Source: Gemmatimonadota bacterium (lineage in GTDB: Bacteria; Gemmatimonadota; Gemmatimonadetes; Gemmatimonadales; GWC2-71-9). From it: a stretch of 6,589 nucleotides of DNA. The stretch lies in NCBI GenBank assembly GCA_016180765.1, contig JACPAP010000116.1:1-6589 (forward strand), written 5' to 3'. A program made the position numbers and the translations under genes. Under the pieces are notes generated by a model, which was not told the DNA's origin, did not search any database, and was given only the letters and a program-made list of their open reading frames with translations. Shown here piece after piece: positions 1-5,524 of this stretch. Every line of letters begins with the position of its first letter. Within the stretch, counting starts at the first letter, position 1.

Positions 1-187
1 CCAGCACGGCGTCCCCCGGCGGAGCGTCTTCCTCTTCGGGGACGTGGTCGGTGAGCCAGACGCCCGCCACCTTGAGCCGGCGATCGCTGGCCAGGCCTTC
101 GACGTCGAAGCCCCACTTCTGGTCGCGGAACCCGCGCCGCATGATCTCGCGGGCCTCGCCGATGGTGGTGCGGTGATAGAAGATCAC
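1..187 (-). CDS. Partial protein of unknown function, possible ADP-ribosyltransferase-like N-terminus
   Basis: This is the first 62 codons of a leftward gene that runs off the window edge. The start chosen is GTG at 187; the frame stays open further upstream, but that would run into the divergent membrane-protein gene. The protein begins MIFYHRTT, then EAREIMRRGF, and later has GVWLTDHVPEEE. The pattern of an aromatic residue, His and Thr-Thr near the N-terminus, followed about ten residues later by an Ile-x-x-x-Gly-Phe helix end, recalls the first conserved His block of ADP-ribosyltransferase/PARP-fold proteins. That resemblance is inference from a short pattern; the remaining catalytic positions lie outside the window. 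No signal peptide is visible, so it is probably cytoplasmic. Codon use is G/C-ending throughout, which supports real coding. Confidence 0.6.
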   Translation of the reverse strand, partial: MIFYHRTTIGEAREIMRRGFRDQKWGFDVEGLASDRRLKVAGVWLTDHVPEEEDAPPGDAVL

Positions 188-223
188 GGCTTGACCCCGG
201 CTTGATGGGGGCGCCCCAGGTTT

Positions 224-739
224 ATGCCTATGCTGCTCGCCCTGCTGGCTTACGCCTTCGTATCTAACGTGGCCCTGGCATTGGTGCCACACGAGCCGGT
301 CGTGGTGTTCTATGGCTCGCAGCTCGGTGCCTGGACCACGGCGGTCGTCGCGACCGCCGGCACGGTGCTGGCATCGTGGGTCGACCATCGGGTCTTCGTC
401 CCGTTGATCACCCGTGCCAGCCAGGGCCGCGACCTGCCGTCCCTGGCCCGGGCCATGATGCGCCTCTTCAACCGGGCACCGTTCGCGGTTATCGCGGTGT
501 CGGGCCTTACCCCGTTGCCGTTCTTCCCGTTCAAGGCCCTGGCGTTCGCGGCCCGTTATCCGCTGGGATCCTACCTCGCGGCCGTTGCCGCGGGCCGGCT
601 ACCGCGCTACCTGTTGCTGGCCTGGTTGGGCGCGGCCTTCAAGGTACCACTCTGGGCACTCGGCGCCCTCTTCGTCCTGCTGGCGATTCCGTCACTGCGG
701 GTGGCCCTGGCGCGTGGCAGGACCGCGCCGGCAAGCTGA
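224..739 (+). CDS. Small VTT/DedA-like (SNARE-associated type) membrane protein
   Basis: A 171-residue integral membrane protein. Hydrophobic stretches sit at about residues 4-22, 36-55, 85-110, 112-137 and 142-160. Residues 94-129 carry the features I associate with VTT/DedA domains: GLTPLPFFPFKA, with prolines in a re-entrant or helix-breaking segment, followed by GRLPRY near the start of the next helix. DedA/VTT proteins are linked to lipid (undecaprenyl phosphate or phospholipid) transport across the inner membrane; the substrate here cannot be read. At 171 residues it is shorter than classic DedA proteins (about 200-220) and nearer the YqaA-like group. An in-frame stop at 203 limits the start to ATG 224 or ATG 230; an AGG at 218-220 is better spaced for 230. 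It diverges from the gene at 187 with only 36 bases between. Confidence 0.75.
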   Translation: MPMLLALLAYAFVSNVALALVPHEPVVVFYGSQLGAWTTAVVATAGTVLASWVDHRVFVPLITRASQGRDLPSLARAMMRLFNRAPFAVIAVSGLTPLPFFPFKALAFAARYPLGSYLAAVAAGRLPRYLLLAWLGAAFKVPLWALGALFVLLAIPSLRVALARGRTAPAS

Positions 740-761
740 GCCTCAGCTGGTACCTCAGCTG
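734..761. repeat. Short dyad plus 9-bp direct repeat at the end of the membrane-protein gene
   Basis: AGCTGAG (734-740) overlaps the stop codon and is the reverse complement of CTCAGCT at 742-748 and again at 754-760. CCTCAGCTG occurs twice, at 741-749 and 753-761. The first arm can therefore pair with either copy, but only the second leaves a workable loop (13 bases). No T-run follows, so intrinsic termination is unproven. The position, between convergent gene ends, would suit a transcription end. Confidence 0.35.
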
Positions 762-781
762 CAGTCTCCGGCGTAGTATTC

Positions 782-808
782 ACCGCAGAGATCGCGGAGA
801 ACGCAGAG
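782..808 (+). repeat. Tandem nonamer array, three units of NNCGCAGAG (left element)
   Basis: Three consecutive 9-bp units: ACCGCAGAG, ATCGCGGAG and AACGCAGAG, preceded by TTC. The middle unit has one A-to-G change in the core. The array lies in the gap between the convergent membrane-protein and zinc-ribbon genes and points toward the similar array at 1156-1191. Arrays with this core are, from memory, scattered through intergenic DNA of many environmental bacteria; their role is not known to me. Confidence 0.75.
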
Positions 809-820
809 AGGTATTCAGCT

Positions 821-1003
821 CTACGCAGCCCGGCGGGATGCCTTACCGGGCCTCGAGGGCTTGCGGCGCGGAATCTCGAATCGGACGACGTCGGGCGCTT
901 TCGGGCGCGGCCCCGGCTGGTAAAGGCACTGGGGGCAGCACAGCCCCTCGCCCTGGTCGATCAGCTCCGCCATAGCGCAGGCCGGACAACGATGTCTTTC
1001 CAT
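821..1003 (-). CDS. Small zinc-ribbon protein, 60 aa
   Basis: A 60-residue protein with two Cys pairs, C6-x2-C9 (CPAC) and C23-x2-C26 (CPQC), spaced like a four-cysteine zinc ribbon. The C-terminal half (residues 28-60) is rich in Pro, Arg and Lys and ends in a basic tail, which suits a nucleic-acid- or protein-binding role; no specific function can be assigned. The ATG at 1003 was chosen because a strong Shine-Dalgarno, GGGAGGAG, lies just upstream; a TTG nine codons earlier would place that Shine-Dalgarno inside the gene. The gene stands alone, converging on the membrane-protein gene, and is bracketed by two inverted nonamer arrays. C22 lies beside C23 and could be an extra ligand. Confidence 0.65.
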   Translation of the reverse strand: MERHRCPACAMAELIDQGEGLCCPQCLYQPGPRPKAPDVVRFEIPRRKPSRPGKASRRAA

Positions 1004-1006
1004 GTA

Positions 1007-1014
1007 CTCCTCCC
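1007..1014 (-). promoter_or_regulatory. Strong Shine-Dalgarno of the zinc-ribbon gene
   Basis: On the minus strand this reads GGGAGGAG, with its end three bases before the ATG at 1003 and the GGAGG core about five bases away. It fixes the start at 1003. Confidence 0.7.
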
Positions 1015-1028
1015 TTCCTGCGGGATAC

Positions 1029-1054
1029 AACGCCGCGGCACCCCGGAACGTTCC
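1029..1054 (-). promoter_or_regulatory. Candidate ECF-sigma-type promoter of the zinc-ribbon gene
   Basis: On the minus strand GGAAC (1054-1050) is followed by 17 bases and then CGTT (1032-1029). GGAAC with 16-17 bases to CGTC or CGTT is the general form of promoters read by ECF sigma factors. Transcription would start some 20 bases before the ATG at 1003, leaving room for the Shine-Dalgarno. The match is short, and the same GGAAC belongs to a repeat, so it may instead be an operator. Confidence 0.3.
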
Positions 1055-1071
1055 AAGGTTCCGGCGTTCCG
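1044..1071. repeat. GTTCC iteration with 8-bp period and alternative hairpins
   Basis: GTTCC begins at 1050, 1058 and 1066, exactly eight bases apart, and an inverted GGAAC sits at 1045-1049. This creates a perfect 10-bp palindrome (1045-1054) and two perfect 7-bp stems that share an arm: CCGGAAC 1043-1049 with 1058-1064, and CGGAACG 1044-1050 with 1065-1071. The cluster lies 41-68 bases upstream of the zinc-ribbon start, where an operator would be expected. Confidence 0.55.
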
Positions 1072-1073
1072 CC

Positions 1074-1083
1074 GATGGCCATC
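1074..1083. repeat. 10-bp perfect palindrome GATGGCCATC
   Basis: A perfect 10-bp palindrome just upstream of the GTTCC cluster and the zinc-ribbon gene. It may be part of a regulatory site. Such short palindromes also occur by chance in GC-rich DNA. Confidence 0.3.
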
Positions 1084-1155
1084 GCGCTAAGTGGTTGATA
1101 GGGCGGCTGTTAGCTCAGGCCCTAGCACAGGTGTGATTTTAACCGCAGTCTGTTC

Positions 1156-1191
1156 CTCTGCGTTCTCTGCGCGCTCTGCGTCCTCTGCGAT
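1156..1191 (-). repeat. Tandem nonamer array, four units (right element, inverted)
   Basis: Four consecutive 9-bp units with an invariant CTCTGCG core start at 1156, 1165, 1174 and 1183; read on the minus strand the core is CGCAGAG. Like the left array, this one begins (minus strand) with a TTTCATCGCAGAG-type edge, so the two arrays face each other across the zinc-ribbon gene. A plus-oriented CGCAG at 1144-1148 can pair with CTGCG at 1158-1162 over a 9-base loop. It lies between the zinc-ribbon 5' side and the S9 peptidase 3' end. Confidence 0.8.
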
Positions 1192-1221
1192 GAAACCACC
1201 TTCATATGGGCTAAACGCCGC

Positions 1222-3492
1222 TCACCGGCCAGTTTGCGTGATTCGGTCGGCGGCCTTCTCCCGAGCCTTGAGATACTTGTCGTACCACGCCAGGATGCGC
1301 TGGTGGAAGTCCCGCACTTCCGCCTCGTTGGTGGTGGGCATGCCGTGCCCGCCGTTGGTGTAGCTCACCCATTCGACCCGGCGGCCCAGCCGGCGGAGCG
1401 CGTAGAACATCTCGCTGGTGGTGCGTTCGGGGACGTTGGGATCCTGGCGGCCCGTGAGCAGCAGCAACGGCGTCTTGATGCGGTCGGCGAACACCACCGC
1501 GGTGTGGGCGATGTACTTCTGGGGCTGTTCCCACAGCGTGGCGCCCAGCCGGTCCTGGCTCCGCTCGGGCGCGTGAATGTTGCGCGTCCCCAATCGCGGC
1601 GAGTCGGTATAGAAGCTGATCATGTCCGTCTTGCCGGAGATGTTGATCGCGGCCGCGAAGCGGTCGGTCTGGGTAATGAGCAGGTTGGTGGCGTACCCGC
1701 CGTAGCTGGTGCCGTGGACGCCAAGGCGCTTGGGGTCGGCGATCCCCAGCTCCACCAGCTTGGTGGCCGCCGCGGTCACGCCCTTGAGCCAGGCTTCGCC
1801 GGGAAAGCCGCGTTCCAGGTCCACCGAGGGCTGCATCACCGCGTAGCCGTTGGACGTGAGGAAGCTGACGGCGGCGTTGAATCGGTCGTCGAAGAAATCC
1901 TCGTAGACGATGAACACCGTGGGGACCTTGGCGCCGGCCTGGTAGCCCAGCGGGTAGTACAGCACCCCGTACAGCTCGTTCCCGTCGGCGTCCAGATACT
2001 TGATCAGCTCCGTGCGACCGAGCTTGGGTCCAAGGCCGGGGTTGGCGTCCGTGAGCCGCCGCGGGCTCTTGAGATCGCCGTCCGCCACATAGACGTCGGC
2101 GGGGTGGTTGCCTTCGGCGATGGAAAACACCATGGTGGTGCCGTCCGCCGACAGCCGGAAGCCGGCGTACTGCCTGCCGTCCTTGACGAGGTCCAACCGC
2201 TCGCGGGTCTCGAGGTCGTAGCGCACCACGCCCCGCTCCCACGCGGTGCGCGACGCGTAGCCGAGATAGATGGCGTTCCCGTCCTTGCTCCACGCCACCA
2301 CCTCGTAGCGGGGCGAGGTACGGTCGCTGGTGTCCTGAGGGGCGGCCAGGAGCAGGCTCCGCTCACGGGTCCCCGTGTCGAACAGCCAGAAGCCCTCCTG
2401 GTTGGTGGCCACCAGCCGGTCGCCCGTTTGGCTCAGCCGCACGGGGGTGAATCGCTCCTTCTCGCGTCGCTCCCGAGCGGCCGCTCGCGCCGCGCTGTCG
2501 GCTGGCTCCTCGCCTGGCTTGGGCGCGGCCTCTCCGGCGAGCTGCTTCGGCTCGCCGCCGTCGAGCCCGCCGAGGAACACCTTCCCTTCCCTGGCATAGG
2601 CGAACCGGCGCCCGTCGCCCGACCAAACCAGCCGGGTTTCCTTGAGCGTGGGCAGGAGGGTCTTCGTCTCACCGCCGGCCACTGGACGGGTCAGCAGCTT
2701 CCGCTCACGGCCGAAGATCTGGGTATAGTCGGTCTTCGACGTGATGTCTTCCTCGTAGCGGAGCGAGTTACCATCCGCGGTCAGCGCGAAGCCCCCGAGC
2801 GCGGTCTCCGGCAGGATCTCCTGTACGCGCCAGCTCGGCACCTGGTAGACCGCTGGAATTTGCCGAGCCGACAGGCTCCGGATCTCCTCCCAGGACAAGA
2901 AGGGATCGTCGCTCGACTGGACCACGATGGGTGCGGCGACCTCTTTGAGGAATCGTTCCCTGGCGGTGCGTTGCCACTCGGCCGGCCGCAGCGAGAACAG
3001 CAGTTTCGATCCGTCTGCGGACCATTGGAGCGGCGTGTTGTCGGCGACGATCCGGCCTGAGGGAAGCGACACGGGCCTGAGTCTCCCACGCTCGCGCTCC
3101 CACACGACCAGCCGGAAGGCGTCGCCCTCGCGCAGCAGGAACGCGAGCTGCGCCCCGTCCGGAGACCAGGCGAAGCCGCGCGCCTGCCGCTTGTCCGCGA
3201 ACAGCTTGCGTGTTTCGCCGGTCCTGGTATCCACCACGGTGATTTGGGCGACGGCGGGCGCGATGTAGGTGGGATCTCCGAACCGGCCTTGGTCACCGCC
3301 CAGCCGGTGGCGCAACGACGCGGTGGTGATCACGACCCAGCGACCGTCGTCGCTCAGGTCGCCCACGGTCACGCTCCGGACGTCGAGCACATCGTCCAGC
3401 GTGAAACGCGGGCCCTGGGCCGCGAGCCGGCCCGGCGGCAAGATGATGAGCAACAGGGGTACGAGACGAAGCACGCGCGCGGAGGGGCTCAT
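1222..3492 (-). CDS. Secreted S9 family serine peptidase (prolyl oligopeptidase/DPP-IV-like)
   Basis: A 756-residue exported serine peptidase. Residues 1-25 form a signal peptide: a short basic start, the hydrophobic run LVPLLLIILP, and a likely cut after LAA or LAAQ. Residues about 27-490 form the beta-propeller, with recurrent WSPDG, WSADG and SADG blade motifs. An Ala/Glu/Arg-rich insert at about 322-347 separates blades. The alpha/beta-hydrolase domain occupies about 492-756, with nucleophile S596 in GTSYGG, D684 in GRQDPNV and H716 in GGHGM, so the triad is complete. The family cleaves peptides or acyl-peptides, often after Pro; specificity cannot be read here. ATG 3492 was chosen over a start 13 codons upstream because AAGGAG precedes it at five bases and the signal peptide then begins properly. 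The small gene at 3534-3800 lies 41 bases upstream in the same direction and may be co-transcribed. Confidence 0.93.
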   Translation of the reverse strand: MSPSARVLRLVPLLLIILPPGRLAAQGPRFTLDDVLDVRSVTVGDLSDDGRWVVITTASLRHRLGGDQGRFGDPTYIAPAVAQITVVDTRTGETRKLFADKRQARGFAWSPDGAQLAFLLREGDAFRLVVWERERGRLRPVSLPSGRIVADNTPLQWSADGSKLLFSLRPAEWQRTARERFLKEVAAPIVVQSSDDPFLSWEEIRSLSARQIPAVYQVPSWRVQEILPETALGGFALTADGNSLRYEEDITSKTDYTQIFGRERKLLTRPVAGGETKTLLPTLKETRLVWSGDGRRFAYAREGKVFLGGLDGGEPKQLAGEAAPKPGEEPADSAARAAARERREKERFTPVRLSQTGDRLVATNQEGFWLFDTGTRERSLLLAAPQDTSDRTSPRYEVVAWSKDGNAIYLGYASRTAWERGVVRYDLETRERLDLVKDGRQYAGFRLSADGTTMVFSIAEGNHPADVYVADGDLKSPRRLTDANPGLGPKLGRTELIKYLDADGNELYGVLYYPLGYQAGAKVPTVFIVYEDFFDDRFNAAVSFLTSNGYAVMQPSVDLERGFPGEAWLKGVTAAATKLVELGIADPKRLGVHGTSYGGYATNLLITQTDRFAAAINISGKTDMISFYTDSPRLGTRNIHAPERSQDRLGATLWEQPQKYIAHTAVVFADRIKTPLLLLTGRQDPNVPERTTSEMFYALRRLGRRVEWVSYTNGGHGMPTTNEAEVRDFHQRILAWYDKYLKAREKAADRITQTGR

Positions 3493-3497
3493 GGTGA

Positions 3498-3503
3498 CTC
3501 CTT
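3498..3503 (-). promoter_or_regulatory. Shine-Dalgarno of the S9 peptidase
   Basis: On the minus strand AAGGAG lies five bases before the ATG at 3492. It decides this start over the longer open frame beginning at 3531. Confidence 0.65.
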
Positions 3504-3533
3504 GGGGAACCTGGCAGTCGATCGCCGGCACCG

Positions 3534-3800
3534 TCAGCCGGCGTACCGATTGAGTCGCTGTCGCAGGGCCGTCAGTTTGGCGCCCGCGTCCACGCCGCGA
3601 AGCTGGAAGATGGCCTCGGCGGCATCGAGCAGACCCAGCACCACCTGGGGATCACCGCCCGACACGATGTCCTGCTCCAGCATGTCACCGGCGGCTACGG
3701 GATCGCGGAGAATCATCTGCACCACGCTGGTGGCCAGGTTGTCACGGCTGGTGCGCGGGCGGGCACGTCGCTCCGTCGCGGGCGGCTCAGGAGAATCCAT
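3534..3800 (-). CDS. Small hypothetical protein, 88 aa
   Basis: I do not recognise this 88-residue protein. The first 20 residues are polar and rich in Pro, Glu and Arg and probably disordered. Residues about 21-48 (NLATSVVQMILRDP through LEQDIV) and 52-86 look like amphipathic helices, giving a small soluble helical protein without a signal peptide. The ATG at 3800 has only a GGG before it; another ATG at 3848 is in frame, but that would overlap the longest form of the divergent peptidase gene and lacks a Shine-Dalgarno. It lies directly upstream of the S9 peptidase in the same direction with a 41-base gap, so co-transcription is likely. Its role there is unknown. Confidence 0.6.
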   Translation of the reverse strand: MDSPEPPATERRARPRTSRDNLATSVVQMILRDPVAAGDMLEQDIVSGGDPQVVLGLLDAAEAIFQLRGVDAGAKLTALRQRLNRYAG

Positions 3801-3822
3801 CCCACAGGGTAGCGCCCGCTGC

Positions 3823-3835
3823 TTGACTTCGTCAA
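3823..3835. promoter_or_regulatory. Dyad TTGAC-N3-GTCAA in the divergent intergenic region
   Basis: TTGAC (3823-3827) and GTCAA (3831-3835) are perfect inverted arms around TTC, between the divergent small gene and the M28 peptidase. TTGAC is also a good -35 core, readable in both directions, although neither strand has a convincing -10 at 17-18 bases. It could be an operator or overlapping -35 boxes. If it is the -35 for the rightward gene, the GTG at 3837 would be upstream of the transcript, favouring the GTG at 3879. Confidence 0.35.
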
Positions 3836-3878
3836 CGTGAGGCGGCATCTAGAAGCCACGGCCAACCTGGAACATCGC

Positions 3879-4838
3879 GTGCGAGCGTCGTCTGTGGTTC
3901 TCGCCGCGGCGACGCTCGCCGCGTGCGCCCACGAGCCCACCATCGAGCGGGCCCAGGTCGAGCGCGTGATCAGCACGCTGGCCGCGGACAGCATGCTGGG
4001 CCGCCGGGCGTTCACGCCCGCAGCGGGTCAGGCGGCGGCGTTCATCAGCGCGGAATTCACGGATATCGGCCTCGAGAGGCTCCACGGCTTAGACGATTAT
4101 CTCCAGCGGTTCACCGTGAGTGGCCCGTCGTCCGGGAACCCAATGAGCGCAGCCAACGTGGTGGGCATGATCCCCGGCCGACGGGAAAACGAGATCGTGC
4201 TGTTCTCGGCGCATTACGACCATGTGGGCGTCGGTGAGCCAGTGAACGGCGATTCCATATTCAACGGAGCCAATGACGACGCCTCCGGCACCACCGCCGT
4301 GATCGAGCTGGCGCGCTACTTCAAGGCCAAGGGCCGGCCCGAGCGGACCCTGGTGTTCGCGGCGTTCACCGCGGAGGAGGCGGGCGGCTTGGGCTCCAGG
4401 TATTTCTCGCAGCGGCTCAACCCGGACCACATCGTGGCGATGTTCAACATCGAGATGATCGGCAAGCCGTCGGCGCAGGGTCCCAACCACGCGTGGATCA
4501 CGGGGTTCGAGCGCTCCAGCTTCGGGAAGATCCTGCAAGACGCGGTGGCCGGAACGGAGTTCGCCTTCGACCCCGACCCCTACCCCCAGGAGAATCTGTT
4601 TTTCCGTTCGGACAATGCCACGCTGGCGCGGCTGGGCGTGCCGGCGCACTCGATCAGCACCACGCCCATCGATGTGGACCGCGACTACCATCAGGTCTCC
4701 GACGAAGTGAGCACGCTCGACCTGGACCACCTGACCAACACCATTCGCGCGATCGCCGGGGGCGCCGCCCCGATCATCGCCGGCGACGCGACGCCGACGC
4801 GGGTGGACACGGCCCAGGTGCGTCGGCCATCACCCTGA
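3879..4838 (+). CDS. M28 family zinc aminopeptidase, lipoprotein
   Basis: A 319-residue M28 metallopeptidase carrying a lipoprotein signal: a basic start, the hydrophobic run SSVVLAAAT, and lipobox TLAAC with Cys16. The two-zinc set is complete: H112 in SAHYDHVG, D133 in GANDDASG, catalytic E166 and ligand E167 in TAEEAGG, E192 in FNIEMIG, and H271 in DYHQVSDE. Position 192 is Glu where many M28 enzymes have Asp. The family removes N-terminal amino acids from peptides, here probably at the outer face of a membrane. GTG 3879 was chosen because it gives a standard lipoprotein signal and has a GGA seven bases upstream. The frame also opens at GTG 3837, but that adds an acidic 14-residue extension with no Shine-Dalgarno. 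The small lipoprotein gene follows within 20 bases, and its Shine-Dalgarno overlaps this stop. Confidence 0.9.
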   Translation: MRASSVVLAAATLAACAHEPTIERAQVERVISTLAADSMLGRRAFTPAAGQAAAFISAEFTDIGLERLHGLDDYLQRFTVSGPSSGNPMSAANVVGMIPGRRENEIVLFSAHYDHVGVGEPVNGDSIFNGANDDASGTTAVIELARYFKAKGRPERTLVFAAFTAEEAGGLGSRYFSQRLNPDHIVAMFNIEMIGKPSAQGPNHAWITGFERSSFGKILQDAVAGTEFAFDPDPYPQENLFFRSDNATLARLGVPAHSISTTPIDVDRDYHQVSDEVSTLDLDHLTNTIRAIAGGAAPIIAGDATPTRVDTAQVRRPSP

Positions 4839-4843
4839 GGAGG
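4838..4843 (+). promoter_or_regulatory. Shine-Dalgarno of the broken lipoprotein gene
   Basis: AGGAGG overlaps the last base of the M28 stop codon. It abuts the ATG at 4844, leaving no spacing, so the ATG at 4856 (12 bases on) is the likelier start. The overlap suggests translational coupling with the peptidase. Confidence 0.5.
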
Positions 4844-4855
4844 ATGGCACACATA

Positions 4856-5297
4856 ATGAGGCCAAGGGTCGGTCGTCGCACATCCCTCCCGTTGCTGCTC
4901 GCCGCGGTGTCCGCCGGGTGCGCGGGCAAGCGCGTGTTGGTTCCGCCGCGGCTCGACCTCCAGCCGTATGGCAGCGTGGGCCTGGTCACGTTCACGGTGG
5001 AGAACGCCAATCAAGGTCTCCAACGTCAAGCCGAGCGGCGGGATCATCGGCCTGGCGGTGCCGTTCGTGCAGGCCACGGTGACGGTAGACCTCATGGTGC
5101 GGCTGGTCTCGACCCGGTCTGGCGGTACGCTCTGGCGCTCGAGCGCCTCGGCTAGCGAGAAGGTGGGCTCGGTGGCGCTGGTGGGCGGCGTGCCCGAATT
5201 CTCGGCCAAGGACCCCAACGACGCCTACGGGCGCTTGGTGAACTCGCTGGTGTGGACCGTGACACAGGATCTCAGGCCCACCTGGCGCAAGCAATAG
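4856..5297 (+). pseudogene. Frameshifted small lipoprotein gene
   Basis: Coding sequence is split between two frames. The first half (4856 to about 5008) begins with a basic start and a hydrophobic run ending SAGC (Cys22), then VLVPPRLDLQPYGSVGLV and TFTVENA. At about 5009 the coding signal moves to the next frame (GC-rich third positions, no stops): IKVSNVKPSGGIIGL, then VSTRSGGTLWRSS, PEFSAKDPNDAYGRLV and RPTWRKQ, ending at the TAG at 5295-5297. Removing one A from the pair at 5009-5010 restores a 146-residue protein; unrepaired, the first frame stops at 5155. From memory, relatives carry a longer segment between the two halves, so an internal deletion is an alternative to a one-base shift or sequencing error. 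The likely role is a periplasmic or outer-membrane lipoprotein of unknown function, co-transcribed with the M28 peptidase. Confidence 0.6.
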
Positions 5298-5429
5298 GCC
5301 GCCGGCTCGCCACCAGCCGCGCGGGCTACGTCCCGCGGCATCACGCTGATTCTGGCGCAGGCGGCGGCGGTAGTACGCCGAGATGCTGAGGCAGCCCACG
5401 ACGGCCACCAGGGCAAACAACCGGAACAT
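5298..5429 (-). pseudogene. Possible N-terminal stub of an isoprenylcysteine-methyltransferase-like membrane protein
   Basis: From the ATG at 5429 the minus strand encodes MFRLFALVAVVGCLSIS, a clear transmembrane helix, followed by AYYRRRLRQ. A first helix followed by a cluster of Tyr and Arg is how I remember membrane proteins of the isoprenylcysteine carboxyl methyltransferase (ICMT/PEMT-like) family beginning. The frame then continues with low-complexity residues and runs antisense into the lipoprotein gene; the rest of that family (further helices, the SAM-binding C-terminus) is absent. I read it as a truncated remnant. It could instead be a small single-helix protein or a chance frame. 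The Shine-Dalgarno is weak. Confidence 0.35.
5316..5339. terminator. Imperfect GC hairpin after the lipoprotein gene
   Basis: GCCGCGCGGG (5316-5325) can pair with CCCGCGGC (5332-5339) over a six-base loop, with a two-base bulge, starting 19 bases after the lipoprotein stop. There is no T-run, so any terminator activity is uncertain. Confidence 0.25.
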
Positions 5430-5460
5430 CAGCGTGGGCTCGCGGGACGCGGCGGACCGT

Positions 5461-5490
5461 TTGCTAGACCCCTCCACGAGCCGTTAGGAT
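5461..5490 (+). promoter_or_regulatory. Weak sigma-70-like promoter ahead of the amidohydrolase
   Basis: TTGCTA (5461-5466) and TAGGAT (5485-5490) are separated by 18 bases, each matching four of six consensus positions. The site is 35 bases upstream of the amidohydrolase start, which has its own Shine-Dalgarno, so independent transcription is plausible but unproven. Confidence 0.22.
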
Positions 5491-5524
5491 TGGCGGTGCA
5501 GACCAGTTGAACTGGGAGCCCTCC

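Noticed and set aside
376..975. Plus-strand frame of 199 codons overlapping the membrane-protein gene
   Set aside because: It is a shifted frame of the VTT-like gene that then runs antisense to the zinc-ribbon gene; its Arg/Gly/Pro-rich composition is typical of a shadow.
1099..1130. tRNA-like stretch (GGGCGGC followed by TTAGCTCAG)
   Set aside because: It resembles the 5' acceptor strand and D-arm of a tRNA, but no matching acceptor 3' strand, anticodon arm or TTCRA loop follows, so it is taken as chance.
782..1191. CRISPR array reading of the nonamer repeats
   Set aside because: The units are 9 bp and directly tandem with no unique spacers, and no cas genes are present.
1234..3060. Long open frame (608 codons) on the plus strand opposite the S9 peptidase
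   Set aside because: It is antisense to a gene with signal peptide, propeller motifs and an intact triad. GC-rich genes commonly leave such open antisense frames, and its translation shows no recognisable domain.
4089..4730. Minus-strand frame (213 codons) opposite the M28 peptidase
   Set aside because: It lies antisense to all the M28 zinc-binding motifs; the composition is typical of a GC-rich shadow and no motif is visible.
4992..5477. Full 161-codon minus-strand frame as one intact gene
   Set aside because: Only the first part from 5429 looks protein-like; below 5298 it is antisense to the C-terminal coding half of the lipoprotein gene, which has the stronger coding signal.
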